Assembly: GCA_000299095.1 (NCBI GenBank)
Contig: CP003809.1
Span: forward strand, 186,001-250,000
Length of the DNA stretch: 64,000 nucleotides
Source: an alpha proteobacterium HIMB5
GTDB lineage: Bacteria > Pseudomonadota > Alphaproteobacteria > Pelagibacterales > Pelagibacteraceae
Direction: 5' to 3'
Translations under genes and position numbers: made by a program
Shown: positions 56,165-64,000 of the stretch, in pieces
Position numbering within the stretch: the stretch's first letter is position 1
Layout of the letters: each line of letters starts with the position of its first letter
Notes under the pieces: model-generated
What the model was told of the DNA's origin: nothing
The model's database searches: none
Seen by the model: the letters and a program-made list of their open reading frames with translations, nothing else

Positions 56165-59035
56165 ATGTTACATAACTCTCAAAAAGATTTCTTAAAAAGA
56201 CATATTGGACCTTCTATAGAAGAACAAGCTAAGATGCTTGAAGAACTAAATTATAAATCCTTAGAAGATTTAATTAAAAATACTGTTCCAGAAAAAATCC
56301 AATTGAAAGATGGTTTAAATATTGGAGAGTCAAATTCAGAGTATGAAGCTTTGAGAAAATTAAAAGCAATTTCTAAAAAAAATCAAATTTATTCAAATTT
56401 TATTGGTATGGGTTATTATGGAACTTATACTCCATATGTTATTTTAAGAAATATTCTTGAGAACCCAGGATGGTACACCTCTTATACACCTTATCAGCCA
56501 GAAGTAGCTCAGGGAAGATTGGAAATGTTATTAAACTTTCAACAAATGATTGTTGATTTCACCGGCATGGACATAGCAAATGCATCTTTGCTTGATGAAG
56601 GAACAGCAGCTGCTGAGGCAATGGGATTAAGTCATAGATTAAATAAAAAAGATAGTAATTTAGTTTTTGTTTCAGAAAATTGTCATCCACAAACAATTGA
56701 TGTAATTCAGACAAGAGCAGAGCCAATGGGATTAAAAGTTCTTGTTGGTGATGAAGATAAAATTTTAGGTCAATTAAAGGAAGATTTAGTTTGTGGAATT
56801 CTTCAATACCCTGGAACTTTAGGAGATATCAAAGATCCAAGTGAAGCTATCAGCAAAATTCATAAGAAAAATGGTAAAGCCGTACTAGTTTGTGATTTAT
56901 TAGCTTTAGCATTACTTAAAAATCCAAGAGAATTAGGTGCAGATATTGCTGTTGGAAGTTCACAAAGGTTTGGAATCCCAATGGGTTATGGTGGACCACA
57001 TGCAGCTTTTTTTGCAACTAAAGATGAATTTAAAAGATCTATGCCAGGAAGAATTATTGGTGTTTCTGTGGATAGACATGGAAATAAAGCTTACAGATTG
57101 TCTTTACAAACTAGAGAACAACACATCAGAAGAGACAAAGCGACAAGTAACATTTGTACTGCTCAGGCTCTGTTAGCAATTGTTTCAGCAGCATACGCTA
57201 TTTACCACGGTCCAGAAGGTATTAGAACTATTGCTGAAAGAGTTTCTCAATTAGCTAAAAATTTTGCAGACAAGTTAAAGCAATCTGGATATGAAATTTA
57301 TTCAGATCATTTCTTTGATACAGTTACAATTGTCACTAAAGATAAAACTGATCAAATATATAAAAATGCTCTTGATCAAAAGGTAAACATAAGAAGGGTA
57401 AATTCTGAAATGTTAGCAGTTTCTTTTGATGAAAAGAAAAATGTTTATAGAGCTAATCAATTATTAAAAATTTTCAATGCAGCTGAATCTATCAAAAAAG
57501 AAGATCCAACAGCAAGTTTACCTAATTTACCAAAAAATTTATTAAGAACTTCAAAATACTTAGAACACCCAGTTTTTAACTCGTATCACTCTGAAACTGA
57601 GATGCTTAGATATTTAAAAAAATTAGAAGATAAAGATATAGCTCTTAACAGAACTATGATTGCACTTGGTTCTTGTACTATGAAATTAAATGCTACTGCA
57701 GAAATGATACCAATTTCATGGAGAGAATTAGCAGAACCCCATCCTTTTGTCCCCATTGAACAAATGGAGGGATACAGAGCATTATTCACTGATCTTAAAA
57801 ATTGGTTAAGATCAATTACTGGTTTTTCTGGAGTTTCACTTCAACCAAACGCAGGAGCTCAAGGAGAATATGCGGGATTAATGGTAATTAGAAAATATCA
57901 TTTAGATAGAGGAGAAGAAAACAGAAATATATGTTTAATACCAAGCTCAGCACATGGAACAAATCCTGCAAGCGCACAAATGGTAGGAATGAAAGTTGTA
58001 GTTGTTGATTGCGATAAAGAGGGAAATGTTGATTTTGAAGATTTAAAGAAAAAAGCAGAACTTCATTCGGAAAACCTTGGAGCATTAATGGTCACATACC
58101 CATCTACTCATGGTGTATTTGAAGAAAAAATTATAGACATATGTGAGTTGATACACAAACATGGTGGTCAAGTTTACATGGATGGTGCAAATTTAAATGC
58201 ACTTGTTGGAATAGCAAGACCAGGAAATTTTGGTCCGGATGTTTGTCATATAAATTTACACAAAACATTCTGCATCCCCCACGGTGGAGGAGGACCAGGC
58301 ATGGGACCAATTGCATGCAAAAGACATTTACAAGTTTATCTACCTAATCATCCAGTTGTTAAAGATTGTGGACCAGCAACAGGCATAGGTGCTGTTTCTG
58401 CAGCCCCATGGGGAAGCTCAAGTATTTTATCAATCTCTTGGATGTATATAAAGATGATGGGTTCTGAAGGTCTGAAATATGCTACTGAAGTAGCTATTCT
58501 TAATGCAAATTATATTGCTAATAGACTAAAAGATCATTTTCCAATTTTATATAAAGGAGCTAATGGCAATGTAGCTCATGAGTGTATTATTGATATCAGA
58601 AATATTAAATCAGAGACTGGCATAACAGAGGAAGATATTGCTAAAAGATTGATCGATTATGGTTTTCACGCGCCAACAATGTCTTGGCCAGTCGCGGGAA
58701 CTATGATGATTGAACCAACAGAAAGTGAGAGTTTATCTGAGCTTGATAGATTTTGTGATACTTTAATAAATATCAAATCTGAAATAGATATGATTAAGTC
58801 AGGTGAATTTGACAAACTAGATAATCCTATTAAGAATGCTCCTCATACAGACATGGAACTTGCTTCAGATGAATGGAGTCATAAATATTCAAGAGAACAA
58901 GCTGCATATCCTGCTAAGTTTTTAAAAACAAATAAATTTTGGCCACCTGTCGCAAGAGTGGACAATGTTTATGGAGATAAAAATATCTTTTGTACTTGTC
59001 CAAGTATGGATGAGTTTAAAGAAGATGCAGCATAA
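56165..59035 (+). CDS. gcvP: glycine cleavage system P protein (decarboxylase, single chain)
   Basis: PLP-dependent glycine decarboxylase. The 956-residue single polypeptide has both halves fused, as in most Proteobacteria. N-terminal half: KRHIGPSIEEQAKMLEEL, YTPYQPEVAQGRLEMLLNFQ and DIAVGSSQRFGIPMGYGGPHAAF. C-terminal half: SWRELAEPHPFVP, SAHGTNPASAQM and the PLP lysine in INLHKTFCIPHGGGGPGMGP. Complete. Six bases later the FAD oxidoreductase begins with no terminator, so the transcript may continue. Confidence 0.98.
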   Translation: MLHNSQKDFLKRHIGPSIEEQAKMLEELNYKSLEDLIKNTVPEKIQLKDGLNIGESNSEYEALRKLKAISKKNQIYSNFIGMGYYGTYTPYVILRNILENPGWYTSYTPYQPEVAQGRLEMLLNFQQMIVDFTGMDIANASLLDEGTAAAEAMGLSHRLNKKDSNLVFVSENCHPQTIDVIQTRAEPMGLKVLVGDEDKILGQLKEDLVCGILQYPGTLGDIKDPSEAISKIHKKNGKAVLVCDLLALALLKNPRELGADIAVGSSQRFGIPMGYGGPHAAFFATKDEFKRSMPGRIIGVSVDRHGNKAYRLSLQTREQHIRRDKATSNICTAQALLAIVSAAYAIYHGPEGIRTIAERVSQLAKNFADKLKQSGYEIYSDHFFDTVTIVTKDKTDQIYKNALDQKVNIRRVNSEMLAVSFDEKKNVYRANQLLKIFNAAESIKKEDPTASLPNLPKNLLRTSKYLEHPVFNSYHSETEMLRYLKKLEDKDIALNRTMIALGSCTMKLNATAEMIPISWRELAEPHPFVPIEQMEGYRALFTDLKNWLRSITGFSGVSLQPNAGAQGEYAGLMVIRKYHLDRGEENRNICLIPSSAHGTNPASAQMVGMKVVVVDCDKEGNVDFEDLKKKAELHSENLGALMVTYPSTHGVFEEKIIDICELIHKHGGQVYMDGANLNALVGIARPGNFGPDVCHINLHKTFCIPHGGGGPGMGPIACKRHLQVYLPNHPVVKDCGPATGIGAVSAAPWGSSSILSISWMYIKMMGSEGLKYATEVAILNANYIANRLKDHFPILYKGANGNVAHECIIDIRNIKSETGITEEDIAKRLIDYGFHAPTMSWPVAGTMMIEPTESESLSELDRFCDTLINIKSEIDMIKSGEFDKLDNPIKNAPHTDMELASDEWSHKYSREQAAYPAKFLKTNKFWPPVARVDNVYGDKNIFCTCPSMDEFKEDAA

Positions 59036-59041
59036 TCATTA

Positions 59042-60280
59042 ATGAAAATAGCTGTAGTTGGTTCTGGCATATCAGGCTTAAGTGCAGCTTATTATTTATC
59101 AAAAAAACATCATGTTGATCTTTTTGAAAAAGAAGATCATTTTGGTGGCCATTCTTATACAGTTGATCTAATTTTTGATGAAAAGAAAGTCTCTATAGAT
59201 ATTGGTTTTATTGTATTTAATTTTCAAACTTATCCGAATTTAATTAATTTTTTTAAAGAAAATGATGTTCAGATTGAAAAAAGTGACATGTCTTTCTCTG
59301 TATCAGTAGAAAACACAAATTTTGAATATTGCGGAAAAGGTTTAAATGGAATTTTTTCCAATAGATCTAATTTATTTAATCTAAATTTTTTAAAAATGTT
59401 TTTTGATATAATTAAATTTTATAAAAATAGTGAAAAAATTAATGTTAAAGATCAGAAATTAACTCTAGGAGAATATTTAACAAATAACGAACTATCAAAA
59501 ACTTTTATCAATTATCATATTATCCCAATGGTATCTGCAATCTGGTCCATGCCTCCATATGAAGCAAGTAAGATGCCTATAACATTCTTTTTAAAATTTT
59601 TTCAAAATCATGGACTATTTAAAATAAAAAATAGACCTCAATGGTATACAGTTACAAATAGAAGTAGAACCTATGTCAATAAAGTAATTTCAAAGATAAG
59701 TGGTGAATATTTTAAAAATTACAAAATAAGAAAAATTATACGAAAATCAAAAGGTTTGGATTTATACTATGGGGGAGAAAGTGAATATTTTAATTATGAT
59801 AAGGTTATAATAGCAACTCACGCTGATGAAGCATTAAAATTGATTGATGATCCCACAAGTGATGAAACAAAAATTTTATCAAATTTTAGCTACAAGGAAA
59901 ATATTGCATATATTCATACAGACAAAATAGCGATGCCAAAAAATAAAAAAGCATGGTCTTCATGGAACTCATCAATTAATGATAAAAATTTAGATAAAAA
60001 CTCTATAACTTATTGGTTAAATCTTTTGCAAAATCTTAAATGTGATCAGGACATTTTTTTAACACTTAATCCTTATTTTGAGATTGATGAGAGCAAAATA
60101 CTTAAAAAAGTTAAATTTACTCATCCTTATTACGATCAACAAGCATTAGATGCTCAATTTGAATTATCTAGTTTACAAAATAAAAAAGATTTACTTTTTT
60201 GTGGCAGTTATTTTGGTTACGGTTTTCATGAAGATGGAATAAAATCATCTATTGAAATGCTAAAATACCTAAATGACTAA
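59042..60280 (+). CDS. FAD-dependent oxidoreductase (amine-oxidase fold)
   Basis: A 412-residue flavoprotein. FAD site IAVVGSGISGLSAAYYLSKKHHVDLFEKEDHFGGH at the N-terminus, then GFIVFNFQTYPNL, and a C-terminal CGSYFGYGFHEDGIKSSIE in the usual FAD-closing position. It belongs to the NAD/FAD-binding protein group encoded beside DUF1365 and Cfa in many Proteobacteria. In Rhodobacter a comparable protein (UfaD, from memory) acts as a fatty-acid desaturase in furan fatty acid synthesis, so a lipid substrate is likely but not proven. It overlaps the DUF1365 gene by 8 nt. Confidence 0.85.
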   Translation: MKIAVVGSGISGLSAAYYLSKKHHVDLFEKEDHFGGHSYTVDLIFDEKKVSIDIGFIVFNFQTYPNLINFFKENDVQIEKSDMSFSVSVENTNFEYCGKGLNGIFSNRSNLFNLNFLKMFFDIIKFYKNSEKINVKDQKLTLGEYLTNNELSKTFINYHIIPMVSAIWSMPPYEASKMPITFFLKFFQNHGLFKIKNRPQWYTVTNRSRTYVNKVISKISGEYFKNYKIRKIIRKSKGLDLYYGGESEYFNYDKVIIATHADEALKLIDDPTSDETKILSNFSYKENIAYIHTDKIAMPKNKKAWSSWNSSINDKNLDKNSITYWLNLLQNLKCDQDIFLTLNPYFEIDESKILKKVKFTHPYYDQQALDAQFELSSLQNKKDLLFCGSYFGYGFHEDGIKSSIEMLKYLND

Positions 60281-61037
60281 TTCGTGTATATATAATGGAA
60301 AAGTAATTCATAAACGTTTTAAACCTAAAGAACATTATTTTAAGTATAGTGTTTTCTCGCTTCTAATAGATTTATCTGAATTAAAAAAAATTGATCAGGA
60401 GATCAGCTTTTTTTCTTTAAACAAATTTAATTTAATTAGTTTTCATGAAAAGGATCATGGTGAACGGGATGGATCCTCTCTTAAAGAATGGGTTAAAAAA
60501 AATTTAGAGCAAAATAGAATAGAAACTGTAAATATAAAAATTAAGCTGCTTTGTTACCCTAGAATATTTGGTTATGTATTTAATCCACTAAGTATCTTTT
60601 TTGTTTACAATCATAATGATAAATTAGTATCTATTTTATATGAGGTAAAAAATACATTCAATGAACAACACACTTATGTTTTTAGAGTAGATGATGAGAA
60701 TAAATTAATTCAAAATAATTGTTCAAAAAAATTTCATGTTTCACCTTTTATAGAAATGAATTGTAAATATTTTTTTAGGATTCTTTCACCTGATGAGAAA
60801 CTTTCTGTAATTATTGATCAATATGATCAAGAAGGTAAAATTTTATTTGCATCTCAAGATGGAAAACGAGCAGAGCTCAACAGTAGTCAATTGTTCAAGT
60901 CATATTTAAAACACCCTCTAATGACAATAAAGATAATATCAGCAATCCATTTTGAAGCATTTAAATTATGGATGAAAGGAATTAAAATTATAAAAAAAAA
61001 AATAAAAATAAAAAACAATATAACAGTAGAAAATTAA
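60273..61037 (+). CDS. DUF1365 family protein
   Basis: A 254-residue protein of unknown biochemical function with the family pattern CIYNGKVIHKRFKPKEHYFKYSVFSLLIDLSEL at the N-terminus and YPRIFGYVFNPLSIFFVYNH in the middle. No signal peptide; one moderately hydrophobic stretch. Consistently encoded between an FAD oxidoreductase and a Cfa-like methyltransferase, as here, so it probably takes part in the same fatty-acid modification. Stop and next start share one base. Confidence 0.9.
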   Translation: MTNSCIYNGKVIHKRFKPKEHYFKYSVFSLLIDLSELKKIDQEISFFSLNKFNLISFHEKDHGERDGSSLKEWVKKNLEQNRIETVNIKIKLLCYPRIFGYVFNPLSIFFVYNHNDKLVSILYEVKNTFNEQHTYVFRVDDENKLIQNNCSKKFHVSPFIEMNCKYFFRILSPDEKLSVIIDQYDQEGKILFASQDGKRAELNSSQLFKSYLKHPLMTIKIISAIHFEAFKLWMKGIKIIKKKIKIKNNITVEN

Positions 61038-62215
61038 TGTTTTTGAATAAGACAGCAGATAAATTAGTTTTTAATTTTTTAAGAACGATTAAAAATGGAT
61101 ACCTTGAATTTACCACTTGTGAAGGTGAATTGTTAAAGTTTGGTAATACAGATCATTCTTTAAAAGCAAATATTAAGATTAAAAATCCAAATTTTAATTA
61201 TAATTTAATAAGAGGTGGAAGCATTGGTTTTGCTGAAAGTTATATGAGAGGTGAATTTGAAACAGATAATCTTTCAGATTTAATTGAATTAACAGCTAGA
61301 AATATTCAAGTTATATATAAATTTTCAGGTTTGCTTGATCTACCTATAATAAATTTTTTTAAAAATAAAATAATTAAAAACACAAAAAATCGAAGTAAAG
61401 AAAATATCGCAAAACATTATGATCTAGGAAATGATTTTTTTTCTTTGTGGCTTGATGATACTTTAACTTACTCAAGCGCAATCTTTGAAGATACTTCAAA
61501 AAATTTAAGTGTTGCTCAAAACAATAAATATCAAAAACTAATAGATCTTATTAATCCTAGTTCTGGAGATAAAGTGTTAGAGATTGGATGTGGTTGGGGT
61601 GGTTTTGCAGAATACCTAGGTAAGAAATATGATGTGAAATTAGATTGTATTACTATTTCAAAAAAACAATTCGAATATGCAAAAGAGAGAATTTATAAAT
61701 GTGGTTTGAATGAAAAAGTAAATATAGAAATTAAAGATTATCGAGATCTTCATGGAAAGTATAATTCAATTGCCTCAATTGAAATGATAGAAGCAGTTGG
61801 ACAAAATTATCTAGAAAGTTATTTTAAAACAATAAAACATAACTTATCCAGTGGGGGAAAAGCTGCCATTCAAGCAATAACGATTGATGATAGTTTGTTT
61901 GATAGATACAAAAATAAACAAGATTTTATTCAAAAATATATTTTTCCAGGTGGATTTCTTCCTAACAAAAATAGTATTAATAAATACGTTTCAGATAATG
62001 ACTTAACAATCAATTCATATATTTCTTATGCAGACCATTATGCAGAAACTTTGGCAATCTGGAGAAAAGAATTTTTAAGAAAGTGGGATATTATTAAAAA
62101 TCAAGGATTTGATCTGACGTTTAAAAGAATGTGGGAATTTTATCTATCTTATTGTGAAGCCGGATTTAAATCCAAAAATATTGATTTAATTCAATTTTCA
62201 ATGCAGAATAAATAG
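61037..62215 (+). CDS. cfa: cyclopropane-fatty-acyl-phospholipid synthase family methyltransferase
   Basis: SAM-dependent methyltransferase acting on double bonds of membrane lipid acyl chains. The 392-residue product has an N-terminal lipid-binding domain, AKHYDLGNDFFSLWLDDTLTYSSAIFED, the SAM site VLEIGCGWGGFAEYLG, SIEMIEAVGQNYLESYF and the C-terminal FYLSYCEAGFKSKNIDLIQFSM with the conserved cysteine. It may make cyclopropane rings or, given its flavoprotein partner, an alternative methylated product. Gene order decides for a lipid pathway; the exact reaction is open. Confidence 0.9.
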   Translation: MFLNKTADKLVFNFLRTIKNGYLEFTTCEGELLKFGNTDHSLKANIKIKNPNFNYNLIRGGSIGFAESYMRGEFETDNLSDLIELTARNIQVIYKFSGLLDLPIINFFKNKIIKNTKNRSKENIAKHYDLGNDFFSLWLDDTLTYSSAIFEDTSKNLSVAQNNKYQKLIDLINPSSGDKVLEIGCGWGGFAEYLGKKYDVKLDCITISKKQFEYAKERIYKCGLNEKVNIEIKDYRDLHGKYNSIASIEMIEAVGQNYLESYFKTIKHNLSSGGKAAIQAITIDDSLFDRYKNKQDFIQKYIFPGGFLPNKNSINKYVSDNDLTINSYISYADHYAETLAIWRKEFLRKWDIIKNQGFDLTFKRMWEFYLSYCEAGFKSKNIDLIQFSMQNK

Positions 62216-62217
62216 CA

Positions 62218-62766
62218 GTGAATAATATGAAAATAATTAAATCTATATCGTTGATAATTTTGGCATTCTTAATTACAAGTTGTTCAAATAATAGTGGAAT
62301 GAAACCAGAAGATTTTAAAAATAAAGAGCCTAGATTAATTATTGAAGAATACCTAACAGGAAATGTGAAAGCCTGGGGTGTTTTGCAAAATAGATCAGGA
62401 AAAGTAACAAGACAATTCTCTGCTGATTTAGATGGCACATGGGATGGAAAACAATTAATTTTAAAAGAAAAATTTAATTGGGATGATGGTGAAGTTCAAA
62501 ACCGTGAGTGGACAATTACTAAAATAGATGATCATAATTATGAAGGTACAGCAGGAGATGTTGTTGGAAAAGCAATAGGGTATTCTTATGGACCTGCATT
62601 TAAATTTGAATATGTTTTGTTAGTTCCTGTTAAGGGAAAAGAATTAAAAATTACATTCGATGATTGGATTTTCAAGCAGGATGAAAGAGTTGCTATCAAC
62701 AGAGCAACAATGACAAAGTTTGGATTTAAGGTAGCTGAGCTTACTGTTGTATTTGTAAAAGATTAA
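62218..62766 (+). CDS. DUF3833 lipoprotein
   Basis: A 182-residue predicted lipoprotein: signal peptide ending LITSC with the lipid cysteine at about residue 22, then a lipocalin-like beta-rich domain (FSADLDGTWDGKQLILKEKFNWDDGEVQNREWTI) typical of DUF3833. Family members usually sit in the same FAD oxidoreductase-DUF1365-Cfa cluster. Function unknown. Its stop is the base before the end of the convergent SDR gene, with no gap. Confidence 0.85.
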   Translation: MNNMKIIKSISLIILAFLITSCSNNSGMKPEDFKNKEPRLIIEEYLTGNVKAWGVLQNRSGKVTRQFSADLDGTWDGKQLILKEKFNWDDGEVQNREWTITKIDDHNYEGTAGDVVGKAIGYSYGPAFKFEYVLLVPVKGKELKITFDDWIFKQDERVAINRATMTKFGFKVAELTVVFVKD

Positions 62767-63525
62767 TTACTTTTTTTGATGCTTAGTCATCTTTCCTACT
62801 AATTTAAAATAAAGTTTACTTGGAAGAAAACTAAAGAACTTTAAAGTTAATGTAAGTGCTTTAGGAAAATGTATTTCAAAAACATTTTTATTAATTAAAC
62901 CATCATAAATTTGATCAGCAGCAAATTCAGATGTTTTTAAAAATGGCATTTTAAAATCATTTTTATCTGTCATAGGTGTTTTGATAAAACCGGGAGAAAC
63001 TAAACAAACTCGTACGTTATATCTTTTAAAATCAAAATATAAACTTTCTGCTAAATTATTTAGTGCTGATTTTGATGGTCCATAGCCTGTTGAATTAGGT
63101 AATCCTCTATAACCAGCAATAGATGAAACTATAGTTATTGTACCTTTTTTTCTTTCTCTATAATATTGCTCAACCGCTTTAATAGAATTTACTGTTCCAA
63201 AAAAATTTACTTTGAAAACATCTTCCATTTGCTCAACATCAATTTCTTTTTCTTTTTTTGGGTTCCATGTGCCAGTAGAAAAAAAACATATATCAATATT
63301 TTCAAACTTAGTTTTTATTTGATTAAAAACTTCTATACATTTTGTTTTATCTGTTACGTCTAAAGGAAATGAAAAGATATTTTCATAATTTTTTGAAAGC
63401 TCATCTAAAAGCTCAACTCTTCTTGCAGATATAGCAACATTCCAATTTTTTTCTGCAAATTTAATTGCTAAAGCTTTCCCAATTCCTGTACTGCCTCCGG
63501 TTATCCAAATAGTTTTTTTATTCAT
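62767..63525 (-). CDS. short-chain dehydrogenase/reductase
   Basis: A 252-residue Rossmann-fold oxidoreductase. NAD(P) site TGGSTGIGKALAIKFAEK, FSTGTWNP (the NNAG region), the catalytic YGPSKSALN with Tyr-x-x-x-Lys and preceding VSSIAGYRG serine, and SPGFIKTPMTD. Substrate unknown; position next to the lipid-modification cluster, and opposite TspO, suggests a role in the same process. Twenty-four bases separate it from divergent TspO. Confidence 0.92.
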   Translation of the reverse strand: MNKKTIWITGGSTGIGKALAIKFAEKNWNVAISARRVELLDELSKNYENIFSFPLDVTDKTKCIEVFNQIKTKFENIDICFFSTGTWNPKKEKEIDVEQMEDVFKVNFFGTVNSIKAVEQYYRERKKGTITIVSSIAGYRGLPNSTGYGPSKSALNNLAESLYFDFKRYNVRVCLVSPGFIKTPMTDKNDFKMPFLKTSEFAADQIYDGLINKNVFEIHFPKALTLTLKFFSFLPSKLYFKLVGKMTKHQKK

Positions 63526-63549
63526 GATATAAAGTTGTATAATACTAAT

Positions 63550-64000
63550 ATGTTAAAAAATAAATTATTAACATTTATTTTATTTTTAATTGTTACTTTT
63601 TCAGCGTCATTTATTGGTGGAATTGTATCAATATATTACAAGGATCCTTGGTATTCTCTTTTAACAAAACCATCATTTAATCCTCCAGATTGGATTTTTG
63701 CACCAGTTTGGACAACACTCTATCTAATGATGACATTTTCAATTTGGATTTTTTGGCATAGTAAAAGAAAAGAAATACAAACGGTTTATATTTATTTTAT
63801 TCACATAGTTGTGAATACAACTTGGACTATAGTATTTTTTCTTTTGCACAATTTAGTTCTGGCTGCAGTTATATTAGCCTTATTAATTATCATGATCATT
63901 GTAATGATTTGTAGATTTAAAAGTGTCAATTTGATCAGTGTATATTTAATGATTCCATATTTACTTTGGTGCTTATATGCCTTAATTCTTAATGTAAGCT
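63550..64000 (+). CDS. tspO: TspO/MBR-family tryptophan-rich sensory protein (3' end outside window)
   Basis: Integral membrane protein of the translocator/peripheral benzodiazepine receptor family, which binds porphyrins and related ligands and affects tetrapyrrole and oxidative stress responses. The 150 visible codons show the family hallmark PWYSLLTKPSFNPPDWIFAPVWTTLYLMM and NTTWTIVFF, with five hydrophobic helices. The gene is cut by the window end. In other Proteobacteria TspO can be linked to light and oxygen responses; here it is beside the SDR and lipid genes. Confidence 0.88.
   Translation, partial: MLKNKLLTFILFLIVTFSASFIGGIVSIYYKDPWYSLLTKPSFNPPDWIFAPVWTTLYLMMTFSIWIFWHSKRKEIQTVYIYFIHIVVNTTWTIVFFLLHNLVLAAVILALLIIMIIVMICRFKSVNLISVYLMIPYLLWCLYALILNVS

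Noticed and set aside
1..64000. tRNA, rRNA, CRISPR arrays, insertion sequences or prophage
   Set aside because: I found no transposase, integrase, repeat-spacer pattern or convincing cloverleaf; intergenic spaces are too short to hold most of these.

Overview
The window looks like a chromosomal segment of a SAR11 bacterium (Pelagibacterales, Candidatus Pelagibacter type). It is strongly AT-rich throughout and very densely coded. It carries a green-type proteorhodopsin followed by a ferredoxin and a ferredoxin-NADP reductase, a tandem glycine riboswitch ahead of gcvTHP, a eukaryotic-type NADP isocitrate dehydrogenase and an alphaproteobacterial dcw (division and cell wall) gene order. I found no insertion sequence, prophage, CRISPR array, tRNA or rRNA. 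No stretch longer than 300 bases lacks a gene once the real N-terminus of the Xaa-Pro aminopeptidase is included.

Layout. 1-8461: peptidoglycan and division cluster (mraY partial, murD, ftsW, murG, murC, murB, ddl, ftsQ, a shrunken ftsA). 8532-12370: lpxC, bamD, ligA. The usual ftsZ (between ftsA and lpxC) and recN (before ligA) are absent from this order. 12362-23884: housekeeping genes in alternating directions (pepP-like, uvrD, AsmA-like, fumC, MazG-like, ygfZ, dihydroorotase, SMR exporter, propionate/acetate-CoA ligase). 24099-26912: proteorhodopsin, ferredoxin, FNR, GST. 26915-32404: a DksA-like regulator with a lysine/proline-rich tail, two glycosyltransferases and a DUF1800/DUF1501 pair. 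32401-38288: umuC and umuD with a textbook alphaproteobacterial LexA site, small genes, a glycerate-kinase-like protein, a TolC-type channel and recA. 38392-45322: alaS, icd, psd, pssA, a glycosyltransferase, rlmE. 45360-50666: guaB (without CBS domains), a TPR protein, guaA, a glyoxalase, an unknown gene, panB, a TerC-like protein. 50707-54494: TPR protein, 5-oxoprolinase genes pxpA/pxpB/pxpC and a DMT transporter. 54525-62766: glycine riboswitch, gcvT, gcvH, gcvP, then without a break an FAD oxidoreductase, DUF1365, a Cfa-like methyltransferase and a DUF3833 lipoprotein. 62767-64000: SDR and partial TspO.

How it works together. The first block builds lipid II and the division septum. The gcv operon oxidises glycine to supply one-carbon units under glycine control. 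The physically linked SAM-dependent Cfa-like methyltransferase and oxidoreductase probably modify membrane fatty acids and resemble photooxidative-stress gene sets. Proteorhodopsin adds light-driven proton pumping. PxpABC recycles 5-oxoproline to glutamate.

Most notable observations. (1) Three genes (murD, ftsA, pepP) have their reading frame broken exactly at an A/T homopolymer junction, two of them within about a dozen codons of an ATGA-coupled start. (2) The FtsA-like protein lacks most of its ATPase core and ftsZ is not next to it. (3) A perfect 10-nt complement links the second glycine aptamer to the gcvT translation start. (4) All nine convergent gene pairs touch or overlap.
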